From Astragalus membranaceus (lineage: Eukaryota > Streptophyta > Magnoliopsida > Fabales > Fabaceae), in the NCBI GenBank assembly GCA_039519185.1, contig CM076848.1, forward strand, positions 32,972,849 through 33,036,848: a stretch of DNA of 64,000 nt, in the 5' to 3' direction. Positions 42,384 to 52,681 of this stretch are shown here, one piece after another. Position numbers and translations under genes: made by a program. The notes beneath the pieces were generated by a model, which saw only the letters and a list, made by a program, of their open reading frames with translations, was not told the DNA's origin and made no database searches. How positions within the stretch are numbered: position 1 is the first letter of the stretch; every line of letters starts with the position of its first letter.

Positions 42384-42653
42384 TCAACAGGGGACGATGT
42401 ATTCAAAGCAGTGTAAACCATCCAACTCCGGCGCAAACCTCGGCTTCAAACGGGTCGGGTTTTGCTTAGCTCCATTGGGTGTTGGTGAATTCGGATATTT
42501 GCTGACGGCTTTGGAGTCGGCGGAGACGGAGGAGGAACTGGCTTCGGTGTTGGACTTGGGGTTTGCACCCTTTGTTACTGCCCCAACACCAAAGGAAAAG
42601 TTCCACTTCTGGCCCTGCGAGATCTCGAAGTGGCTGAACATAGACATAAACAT
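42384..42653 (-). CDS. Small conserved-looking plant protein of unknown function
   Basis: An 89-residue protein read from MFMSMFSHFEISQGQKWNFS, with a Ser-rich middle (about 38-50) and a C-terminus RFAPELDGLHCFEYIVPC. No signal peptide, membrane segment or known domain was seen. Support for reality: a TATA box (TATAAATA, 42782-42775) about 120 nt upstream, a purine/CAT-rich leader, and a decayed paralogue at 10424-10510 that preserves the same C-terminal pattern in the same position of the duplicated unit. I have an impression of similar C-termini in other plant small proteins but cannot name a family. It is the only apparently intact member here. Confidence 0.65.
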   Translation of the reverse strand: MFMSMFSHFEISQGQKWNFSFGVGAVTKGANPKSNTEASSSSVSADSKAVSKYPNSPTPNGAKQNPTRLKPRFAPELDGLHCFEYIVPC

Positions 42654-42774
42654 GTTGTTTTGTTGTGTAGATTAGAAAAACTAGTTGTGATTGTGAAGAA
42701 GAAATCGGTTGCTCTGTCTGTTACTTTGATACAAGGATGATGATGATGATGATGAAGAAGAATACGATGATGCG

Positions 42775-42782
42775 TATTTATA
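42775..42782 (-). promoter_or_regulatory. TATA box of the small unknown gene
   Basis: TATAAATA on the minus strand; expected transcription start near 42745. Confidence 0.6.
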
Positions 42783-43090
42783 TTAAGTTGGATGTGGAGA
42801 ACGGAAGTGTCGTGGAAGGAAGATTGACTTGGAAATTTCATGAAGTTTCTGAGCGCTGTGTGTTTGTGTTTGCGTGGACTCTCTGGAAGTTTCTTTGCAT
42901 TGACGCGTGTTTCAACCATTTATGCACGCGTTCAGCCTTCACTCGTATCGGAATGGAATGGAATGGAAAGGAAAGCCAACTTTGATTCAATTTGTTGACT
43001 GACTCTTCTCTAACACTGCTTATCTATCTCACCTGCAATTTCTTTTGGTCAAATCTGACTTCCTCAAATCATATTATAATGATTCATTAC

Positions 43091-44101
43091 GGCAAAATAT
43101 CTCTCAGTCTCTTAACTTATTTTTAGATAACGAATAGGCCCTTTAACTTTTTTTTTTAACAATTAAGTCTCTTAAATGTTAAAAACGTTGCGCCGTTGTC
43201 CTTTTTAACGTTTTTTTGTTAACACTGTTACAAAAATGCTTAAGTGGCTGTTTGGACTGCTTATCTGCCTTTTTTTATGCTTACATGAGAATTTTATTTG
43301 CTGACTTGTTATTTTTAAATATTTTTTAATTAAAAAACCCAGAAACATGGAACCCTACCATCCCATCATCTTCTCCATTTCCTTCATGTTTAAACCTCAT
43401 TCCAGAAAACGAATCTCAACCCAAAAACGAATATCAACCCAAAAAACAAAATCGAAATCTCAACCCATAATCGACCCAGATGAAGAACAGAATCGAAATC
43501 GAATATCGACCCACAAGCGACCTAGAATCGACCCAGAAACGATCGAATCTAAACCCAGACAACGAATATCAACCCAGAATCGAATCTCAACCCAGAAGAA
43601 GAACAGAATCGAAATAGTTGAAAACGCTGAAAACGAAGGTTTGGAGCAGAACGAAATCGAAATTGAAATCGCACAATCTGGGTAGAAGAACGAAATCGAA
43701 TCTCAAAGCTCAACGCGAAAGAACGAAATCAAATCTGGGATGATTTGTTGCAGAAGACCTAAACACAAGTTTGCAGAAATTAGGGATGATTTTAGGGATG
43801 ATTTTGTGTAGAAAATTGGAATGATTTTGTGCAGAAATTAGGAATGATTTTAAGTATGTAGAAATTAGGGTTCAATTTGTGTAGAAAATATGAATCATTA
43901 GCCACATAAGCATAAAAAGGCCACATAAGCAGCCTGAACAGCCACTTAAACATTTTTGTAACGGTGTTAACAAAAAACCGTTAAAAAAGGGCAACGACGC
44001 AACGTTTTTAAAGCTTAAGGGACTTAGTCGTTACAAAAAAAAGTTAAGAGACCTATTCATTATCTAAAAATAAGTTATGGGACCTCAGAAGATATTTTGT
44101 C
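43091..44101. mobile_element. MULE-type MITE with about 200-bp TIRs, 9-bp TSD
   Basis: Flanked by ATTCATTAC (43082-43090) and ATTCATTAT (44102-44110). The ends are GGCAAAATATCT and its counterpart AGATATTTTGTC. The TIRs (to about 43300 and from about 43905) share blocks such as AAGTGGCTGTTTGGACTGC or its near match, and AACGTTGCG. The interior ORF (43347-43685) is a low-complexity repeat of CAACCCAGAAACGAAT-like text and not a gene. Confidence 0.75.
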
Positions 44102-44110
44102 ATTCATTAT

Positions 44111-44426
44111 CCATTAGAAATAGATAATCAAAGAATCCAATCTATTATTATCCATTTTAGAGGATGTGAGACATTTTTTGGTTGGACGATATGACTTCTC
44201 ACACTTGACATACCTTGCATCTCCCAGTGTGAGTCTTGACTCATTTATCTACGACCCGTTATGGGGTTATGGATTGTTATTTGACCACACACCACCAAGT
44301 TTTTTGACTAAAAAGGGGCTGAGCCCCAAAATTAAACAGAGCCAAACTAAGGGCCCAAAGGCAACCAAGCACCATCGTTGTCTTCTCGAAGCAAATCAAC
44401 AAGGAAACCTGACACCTCTTTGAATA
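44111..44426. other. Intergenic DNA without recognised features
   Basis: No gene or transposon end recognised apart from the 9-bp target of the next element. Confidence 0.4.
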
Positions 44427-45259
44427 GGGATTTTTTTGTACCCCCATCATATCACCATATACCCCAATCATAATTGATAAACCGAAAATACCCCTACCAA
44501 ACTAAAACTCGCTCGGATTTACCCCCACTCAAGGTAAATCCGCTTTGTTATTTTCCAAAGCAGATTTATCTACCCAATAGGTAAATCCGACTTTTAAATA
44601 ACAAAGCGGATTTACCTTATGTGGGGGTACATCCGCTTTTAAAATTAACAAAAGCGGATTTACCTAATGTGGGGGTAAATCTGATTTTCCTTTTTTTTTA
44701 GGGAAATCAGATTTATCTTTTTTAGGTAAATCCGCTTTGTTATTTTCCAAAGCGGATTTATCTACCCAATAGGTAAATCCGACTTTTAAATAACAAAGCG
44801 GATTTACCTTATGTGGGGTACATCCGCTTTTAAAATTAACAAAAGCGGATTTACCTAATGTGGGGATAAATCCGATTTTGAAATTAAAACTCCAAAAAAT
44901 CTGAAAAAATTTGCATTACCTTATTTTGGTTTTATTAAATTTATAGTGGTGTTTTTATAATTTTTAGATTAGTTTCGACTCTTTAACGGATTTTTAGTAG
45001 TATTTTTATAACATTTTTTAAAAATTTAAATAAAAAATAGGTATTTTTAATACAGAAAGCGTATTTAACCCCCACCTAAGGTAAATCCGCTTTTAAAATT
45101 AACAAAAGCGGATTTACCTTAGGTGGGGGTAAATCCGATTTTCTTTTTTTAAGGAAAATCGGATTTATCTTTTAGTAGGTAAATTCGAGCAAATTTTTTA
45201 AGTGAGAGATATTTTCGAGTTTCACTTTTATGTGGGAGTATATGGTATAAAAAAGACCC
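44427..45259. mobile_element. MULE-type MITE with internal duplication, perfect 9-bp TSD
   Basis: CTTTGAATA occurs at 44418-44426 and 45260-45268. The ends are GGGATTTTTTTGTACCCC and, inverted, GGGTCTTTTTTATACC. The interior is dominated by AAAGCGGATTTACC and its complement. A block of about 190 bp (from about 44532) is repeated (from about 44725). No coding capacity. Confidence 0.82.
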
Positions 45260-45308
45260 CTTTGAATATCTCGCACCGAGAAGCTTAAGAACGAGCCTCC
45301 ATTAAACT

Positions 45309-46149
45309 TCAGCTGGAGCATAAACAATTTGTTTGAATGCTACGAACAAGATCATGTTGAGAGTTAGATCGAGCTTCGTATGACGTTAGCACCTCCACTG
45401 CCATTGCACAGTCCGACTCAACCACGATCTTCGGGTAACCATGATCCCAAATGATACACAGACTGTGATACATACTCCACAACTCTGCTTCAAGCACCAT
45501 GCAAGCATCAAGTTTACTAGAGAATGCCAAAATGAAACTACTCGAATCAGTTCGCAAAATCCCTCTACAACCTGGCACCGACCCATTTTGCATCTCCTAT
45601 TATGGTCACAAAGCCATAAGGAAGGGGTTTTCTATATGCATCTCCTATTATCAATCATTTCCACATTCAGAGGTCTCAAGCAGGAATTCCTTGATCTGGT
45701 TCGCACAATGCCATTGAAGACTCTTTCGCTCCTTGCTCTCCAGATCAACTCCAGAGCTGAACCAAAAGTTACATTCCAGTTAGGTACTTTAAACTAAGGC
45801 ATTGGTTGCTTCAAATTTGTTAAAAGTCATTCACAACAATCCTATTCTGTGAAGAAAGGGGATCAGTTTGGTCCCATGATTTTAAGCCAAATCTGCTCAA
45901 CATACGGACACTCCCTAAAGCAATGAGAGATATTCTTCATGGAGACCACAAGTTGGGCATGCATCAGATTGAGTCATGTGGTATCTCACTCGTTCTTTAT
46001 TAGTCATCAACATCTGATTTGCGGCTTTCCACCGAAAATTTTAAAACGCTTTGGTCCCTCCCATCTCCAAATGCAACTAAACAAAGGGTTATTCCGACTA
46101 GAAGTATCAAAATTCAAAGCTTGAAATGTACTCTTTGTCGAGAACAACC
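45309..46149 (-). pseudogene. LINE-3 ORF2, C-terminal part: zinc-binding domain and RNase H
   Basis: Next to the Tat insertion the minus strand reads LFSTKSTFQAL and WRWEGPKRFKIF (about 46149-46050), then a zinc motif CPTCGLHEEYLSHCFREC (about 45970-45915). Frameshifts and stops follow. The RNase H end (45593-45309) carries VLEAELWSMYHSL and VVESDCAMAVEVL. The parts match the order in intact LINE-2 ORF2 and are non-functional. Confidence 0.7.
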
Positions 46150-46593
46150 TGTTCTGTACCGTGCTTCCGATCTTGAGGATCGATATTATGCAGTTGGTAG
46201 ATATTTTGTCCTTGATCCTATCTTTGTCTTCAGGCTTTGAGAGGAAGGTTTTGTTCGACCTGGAGATGTTCGACCTTGAAAGGCGATGTTGAGGTGTTCG
46301 ATCTTGAGATGTTCGATCTTGAGGGGCGAGGTTGTACCTGCAATGATACTCCGACGCTCAAGTCAGTATTTGAGAGAATGAGTGTTTAGTTAGAAAAGTG
46401 CTTACCATTAATGAGCATTGAATGGGGTATTTATAGAGTTTGGATGTGTTTGTGTTGGCGTTTTTGGGCCGTCCGATCTTGCGGGCTGATCTTGGCCATT
46501 GAAGATTGGACTCTCTTGATTACAATTGGGCTTCTCATCAATTGGGCTTTTGGAGAAGGGGTGCAAATAGAAATTACTGTAATTACCATAACA
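46150..46593 (-). repeat. 3' LTR of the Tat element
   Basis: 444 bp. The polypurine tract CTTGGGGGACCAC (minus strand, 46606-46594) abuts it. Confidence 0.88.
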
Positions 46594-48639
46594 GTGGTCC
46601 CCCAAGTCTGGTCGCTATGAGGAGCGATCTTGACTTTGAGTGGAGGTTCTATCCGTTTATCGAGCTTATGTTGGGGCCGGGGTTTCTCGAGCGATACTAG
46701 CTGTCCGTCGAGCTTTCGAGCGACGTGGGCAGTTTTTCCGAACTCAGTGCTGCTTTGGAATCAGTGCTGCTTTGGAATCAGTGCCACTTTTACTGTTTCT
46801 GACAAGGCGTCTCTTCGTAGTGGCGGCGCATGATGGTGACGTTTTATTTTTCAGCGTGCGGATTTTAATGGACCATGGGTTGGATGTGACGCTTCGACTT
46901 CCAGGCCCAGGCCCATTGGATTTGCTATAAATAAAGGGTCTCACCAATTCATTTGTTGTTTGTTGTTCATTTGTTCTGATTTGCCGATCTTTCGAGTAGA
47001 CATGGCAACGGGGCGGGGCGGGGTCGGTTTTTACTCTCCCCGTCCCCGACCCCGCCACACTACCCATTCCCCGACCCCGACCCCAAACCCGTCGGGGTTG
47101 AAATATGTATCCCCAACCCCGCCCCCGATGGGTTTCGGGTTTCCCCGCCCCGTCCCCGACCCCGCTCCACTATTGAGTAAAAACCCAATTTTCATCCTGC
47201 GGGGAAAAACCCGACCCCAAACCCGAAATAAACCCGCCGCAATATTAAGTACCTGTTTGAAACAGAGATTAATTTCATATTGTCTGTTTCCAAATTGCTG
47301 AAACAAAATAATTTGGTTACAAAATAAGCTCCAAACACATTATAATTTGCCTGTTTCCAAATTGTTGAAACAAAATCATTAAAAACCCAAATTAAGTTAA
47401 GCTCCAAAGTTTTTGGTTACAAAATAAGCTCAAATGCTCAATTCTAATTTGTCACCATACAACCAAACCAAGTTCTAAATTATCAAAACAACTAACATTA
47501 CAAAATAGGGACTAACAAGTAAACTAGTGTTACAAATTAGCATCTTCTTGTGTTGGATCATGTTACAACTTTCTTGTTGAGTTGGATCATGTTCACCTTC
47601 TTGTGAACTAGGCACTGGGGAATTACAAGCAGCATCCATCATTTTTGTATCCTGTGACATGAAAACAGCACTATTATTATATCAGTAGAAAACAGCACTA
47701 TTATACTGGGTCTTCTTGCACCAACTGACTTATCCTCTTTATTGTGTCTACTAGGTGTTCCAAACTTGAGAGGCACAATTTGACGAATGTATAAATTACC
47801 AGGAAAGTTCCTTTTATCTTTTGGGATTGTTTGTAACCGTGGCAACCAGTATGCAACATATTCACCTTCTGGATCATATGTTTGTGCCTGAAAACAAGTG
47901 TAAGTAGTTGCCATATGACCATATCAGAACCATATTTTAAACTTACTGAATATTGCTGTTCCAAATCCACATTAGATTTTATTAACACTACAGTTCCTTA
48001 AGAGGTAATTTCATTCTGAACACCTGAGTATATGATATTGGTAACTTTTTTTGACAGGTCAATAATTGAAGAGTATGCATTCTGATTTTTCCTTAATTGT
48101 TTATTGATTCTGAGCATGACTAGGTGATACGAAACTGTTGCTGTAAAGACCTACATTCTTAATCTCTTGCTTTGTGAGTACATGTTGTTTAGAGGTAATT
48201 AATGGATTCATTTGTAGAGTCATTGAAGTTTCAGCTTGCAGAAAATTTGGAGGGTAATAAACTCACCTAACTCAACTAACCAATGCTTCATAATTCATAT
48301 AACTCCTTTGACAAAAATATCTTAAGAAACAACAAATTTTAAAATACAAACAAGAGATCAAACAGAACTAACAGAGTAACAGCGTCAAATTCTATTCTAT
48401 GAACAAAAAAAAGTAACAGAATCAAACAAGCCAAAAAACACATCTCAATTTTTTATTTATAACAGTGGCTTCACAATAAACATTTTTTAAGGTACTTTCA
48501 GAATAAATAATTAATAAAATCATAGAATCATTCCTAATTCAATATACCAATTAAGTAATTTCTCCACAGTTTCACCCAGATTGTAATTAAGTAATTTCAT
48601 CAATTTCAGCAAATTGTTAATCACCTGATGCTAGCGATG

Positions 48640-48870
48640 GAGAAGAGAGTGAGACTGAGAGAGAAGAGCGTGAGACCGTGAGGTGGAGTCGCACGGAGAG
48701 GAGAGGCGGAGTCGCACGGAGAGGAGAGGCGGAGTCGCACAGAGAGGAGAGGTGGAGTCGCACGGAGAGGAGAGAGCGGAGAGCGCACGGAGAGGAGTGG
48801 AGAGGCGGAGTCGCACGGAGAGGAGAGAGCGGAGAGGAGAGGAGAGGCGGAGAGCTGGACAGGGAAGATG
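48640..48870. repeat. GA-rich minisatellite in the hAT-like element
   Basis: About seven or more copies of a unit of roughly 22-23 bp on the theme GAGAGGCGGAGTCGCACG. ORFs on both strands here are repeat artefacts. Confidence 0.85.
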
Positions 48871-48915
48871 AGAGGAGGCGCAGATTTAGGGACTAGGGTT
48901 TCTATTGTTGGAAGT

Positions 48916-48918
<3 letters not shown>

Positions 48919-48966
<48 letters not shown>
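48919..48966. repeat. (TA)n microsatellite
   Basis: About 24 AT units. Confidence 0.9.
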
Positions 48967-48968
<2 letters not shown>

Positions 48969-49526
48969 GCATTTAAGTAATTTAACTTCTAGCGGGGCGG
49001 GTTCGGGTTCGGGTTCGGGCTGGGTATCACATTCCCCGTCCCCGTCCCCGTCCCCGACTCAGCAAAGCGGGGAAAACCCATCCCCGAACCCGAACCCGTT
49101 TAAACTGGGTTTTCCCCGACAAAATCGGGGCGGGTTCGGGCGGGTATCCGCGGGTCCGGGTTTTACTGCCATGCCTACTTTCGAGAGCTCCCGAGTTTCT
49201 TTAGAGTGAACGTGTTTGAAGTGCCTTTAAGGTCGGTTTCTGAGGATCGACAACCGTTTATTTCCAGACATCATCAGCTTGCGACATAGTTTCGAGGTTA
49301 GTCTACTTTTTGGTTTTTTCTTTACTTTTCATTTGTGCCTGGACCTTCCCCCGTCCCCTTTGATCTCAGAATGGGGGTCGTCAGGTCGGGTTCCGACTTG
49401 CTCGCGAACCCATTTTTCGATCTTTATTCCTGACATTTCGTCCCCCATTCCTGTAGATTCGATCTGGCGAGGACGAAACAAACTCGGAGAGACGTCACTC
49501 AGTACCGGAAAGAGTTTGCGAGTGCG

Positions 49527-52014
49527 ATGGCTTCTGGTGGTGAAATCCCTGAGGTCCGTGCCGAGCCTTCCGAAGTCGCCGCCCCGGACGTGCAAGAGCA
49601 CTCTGCTTCCGCCCCTGTGAGTGATAAGGCGGAAGATAATTTTGAGAGCGAAAGTTCTTCTCCTGCGGCCGATGCTAATGAGCCGAATGACGATACTCCC
49701 GAAGATGTGGAGGAGGATTGCTTGGTGGATGTGATGGCTGTTACTTCCGAGTCCGATGAGGAAATCCCAGTGGAGGAATCAGAGGGTTCCGAGGTCGATC
49801 TTGGGTCGAGTTCCGACTCTGCTGATGAGTCCGATAGAGAGGGTGCTGAAAAGCAAGTTGAATCTCACCCTAAGAGCCAAACGGAGTCCAGCCGAGCTTC
49901 TGCCGTTTCTCTGGATGAGTACTCTAGTACTGGTTGTGGGGACCTTGACGTACCGGTGCGAGAGGTCTCCCAATATGATTGGGTTTCCAGAAATATTTTG
50001 GAGATCGAATCGTTGTACCAGCATGGGTTTAATTTGGAGAGGGTCGGGAGGAAAGCTTCGGGTCGCTCGAAGCGAATTTGGAGAGTTGAGGGAATGAAAA
50101 AGGGAGAGCACGTGGCTTTGTGGCCAGGAGAGCTCAAGTTTACTTTGTATCATATGCTGATAAACGAGATGAATATCAGGCCTCCTTTCACTTGGTTCGA
50201 GCAGACGGTCTTGGCGACTTTGGATGTTGCGCCTTCTCAGTTGCATCCAAACGCGTGGGCTTTTGTTCGAGCTTTCGAGCTAATGTGTCTTCATCTGGAG
50301 AGGCCGGTCTCGCCGTTGCTCTTTTTTCATTTGTTTGAGATAAATCGGAATAGTAGTGAGAATAAGTCCGGCCGCGAACACGTCAGTCTTCGTTCGAGGC
50401 GAGGTGCCAAGATTTTTAAAGCCTATGCGGACTCGTTGAAGGGAAATTGGAAGGAGTTATTTTATTGGGTCGAACCGGTGACCGACGAAGCGATTGAGAG
50501 AGTGGGAAAGTTTTCAGAGGATGGTCGGACTTTGGTGTCCACCAAGTTTCCCATTGGTTGGAGTCAGGCCCATTTTGAACGATCTACCAATTCCTTTTCT
50601 GTTAGTCAGAATCGTTTGAACGCTGCCGATCTTCTTACCAAGAGGATCCTGATGTTTATTTCTGAGAACATTCCGTTTTCAAAACATAAGTATCGGGGTA
50701 TCCCTGCGGCTAAGATAGTTCAGGCCGGGAAGCGAAGACGAGTGCAAATTGTCTTAGGTAGTCTTGTCTTTCTTGCTTTGATATTTGCATATTTTTGACC
50801 GTAGTTTGTATGATCGATTTATCTTTCTTTTCCAGATACCATGGCCCCAAAGAAGCTCGCCGTAATGAAGGCGCTGGCGATGAGGAGTGTCGAGATATCT
50901 GGAGATGCTGAGGGGGTTGGTGTTCCGCTTCCGACGTCGCCTCAGGCCGAGACTGTTGTTGGGACGGTTACTGCTGCTTCTCCGATAAATATTGTTACCC
51001 AGGAGGACCTTGCCTATGAGGCTATGGTCGATCTTGTTTCCAGTTCTCCTCCCCCGACTGCTCCCGATGTTGGTGCAGGTACCTCGGCGAAAAGGGTGCG
51101 CACCGAGGCAAGTGGCGAGCAGAGGCCAGAAAAAAGGAGTAAGACTTCGAGGAGACCGAAGCATAAGAGTAAGGCCGTACCCTTGGAGGAGGGTTTTTTG
51201 GAGCAGAATTACGCCCAATGGCGGGAGGATCCTGTCGGGGCGTCTGTTAAATTGTTGGCGAATTTGGCCGATGTTCATAGGATCGAAAAAGAGAAATACG
51301 AGCAGCGGGCTAAGGGTAAATGACATCATTTCTTTTTACATTCATAAAAACATCTTTTTTCTTCATAAACTGATTTCTTCATAAACTGATTTCTCTCATT
51401 TTTTCGAGTTTGCAGCTTCGTTGGAGCTCGAGAAGTCAAAAATAGTGAAGCTCGTGGAAGACGTGGCTTTAAAATCAAAAGAGCTTGCTCGAACAAAGCA
51501 AGAACTTCTGGTTCTGAAGGAAAGCTAAGGGGAGGTTGTACGTCGGGCGGAGTTTGCGGAGAATCGCGTCAAGGAGCTTGAAGAAAGGGAAAAAGTTTTG
51601 GAGGGGCAACTTGCCGAGGCCAACGAGAAGATCAAAGGTTTGGAGTTTCGTGTTGCTGGTTTGGAAGAGGATTTGAAGAAAGCATCTGAGGCACGGGTCG
51701 GTACGAGCGGCGATGCGGAGGCTCGAATTGCAGAGCTTGAGGCAGCCCTTCAGCAAAGCAGAAGGAATGCTAAAGAGGCTACGAAACTTGCAAATGAGGC
51801 TAGGAGGGAGGCTCGGGAAGCTGCTAACTCTGCAATTGAGCTGTACAAAGAGGGTTTTGAGTGCGCCCAGGAGCAAATTACTTTGGTCCATCCTTCTGTA
51901 ATTTTGGATCGGTCGATTATTGACGCCGACCATGAGGTTGAAGGGGGTAAGATCGTTAAGATCGATGCTCAGACGCAGACGAAGAGTGTGATATTCCCGA
52001 CCTCTACTGCCTGA
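49527..52014 (+). CDS. Antisense ORF of the Tat element (gypsy-type transposon domain), three exons, one stop
   Basis: It lies on the strand opposite to gag-pol, between pol and the 3' LTR. Exons are 49527-50757, 50836-51315 and 51416-52014, with GT-AG introns (GTAGTC, GTAAAT donors; TTCCAG, TTGCAG acceptors); phases agree. Exon 1 has an acidic, Ser/Glu-rich leader (about 1-140), then a globular region with PFTWFEQTVLATLDVAPSQL and HPNAWAFVRAFELMC. That region resembles the putative gypsy-type transposon domain (Pfam Transposase_28) known from antisense ORFs of Tat elements. Exon 2 is basic, with a KRSKTSRRPKHKSK nuclear-signal-like stretch. Exon 3 is a long coiled coil rich in Glu, Lys and Ala. 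An in-frame TAA (51526-51528) cuts the coiled coil. The protein's role is not known. Confidence 0.75.
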
Positions 52015-52681
52015 TGTTTTAACAGCGTTTCTTTTGCAGAAGTTCCTGGTGTATGCTTTTATGTATTTTTTGTATAGATCCGGAACTTCTGTTTGGTCTA
52101 GCTGGAGATATATGTAACCTCTTTTTGGAATATGCCTATAAGGCCTTTACGAGCTTTTAATGAATGCTTTTCGAATTTCGCATGTCATGTATGTCGTTTT
52201 TGCGAGTTTTTAACGAGTGCTTTTTAAATTCTGCACGTTGCGTGTGACGTAAAAACGTCGGTAAACGAGGAACTCGATTTACCGGTTTGAACCTATAGGA
52301 CAGTTTACTAGGACTCGGCCTAGATTTAACTCGCCCTATAGGGGTATCGGCAGCTGTGGCCGATGGTCGTTCATAGGACGTTTCGATCCTTGAAGACCCG
52401 GTCTCTTTGAGATAGTTTGCCAAGACTCGGCTCGGATTTAACTGTTTTCTCAAAGAGTTTTTGACCTTGGGTGGTCGCTTTTGGGGAGATCATTTAAGAT
52501 CGGTCCCAGTTGATTCCTGTTGGGGGGATTTAGGTCCCTTCATTCTGTTTGATGAAAATCAAGAATGTGTGGAGACTTGAAAAAACTTTTGAGAAGTATT
52601 GAAAGCGTTTGAAAGAAATGTCAAGCTTCTTATTAATAGCTTGTTTCGAGTTTACATAAGATCGGTATGAGTGACTTCTTT
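52015..52681. other. Intergenic region between the convergent Tat ORFs, with serial hairpins
   Basis: This separates the ends of the antisense ORF and of pol. Four consecutive hairpins lie at 52259-52284, 52292-52342, 52347-52365 and 52403-52457. The second and fourth share a conserved loop (AGTTT..GACTCGGC..GATTTAACT) with different perfect stems (CCTATAGG; CTCTTTGAGA/TCTCAAAGAG). Confidence 0.8.

Larger units (their letters stand above)
46997..49177. mobile_element. hAT-like non-autonomous element, 8-bp TSD
   Basis: CTTTCGAG occurs at 46989-46996 and 49178-49185. The ends are TAGACATGGCAACGGGGC and, inverted, TAGGCATGGCAGTAAAACCC. Both subterminal parts are very GC-rich with repeated CCCCGACCCCG / GGGTTCGG motifs, unlike the A/T-rich centre. 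No transposase was recognised; short minus-strand readings at 47475-47988 (with YDPEGEYVAYWLPRL and similar) could be scraps of a captured gene. There is a GA-rich minisatellite and a (TA)n tract near the right end. Confidence 0.82.

Noticed and set aside
46411..46620. Short plus-strand frames repeated at about 62865
   Set aside because: They are the two LTR copies of the Tat element read in the wrong sense.
48631..48896. Open frames rich in Arg, Glu and Ser on both strands
   Set aside because: Products of the 22-23-bp GA-rich minisatellite.
49000..49030. Telomere-like GGGTTCGGGTTCGGG run
   Set aside because: The plant telomere unit is TTTAGGG; this is the GC-rich subterminal repeat of the hAT-like element.
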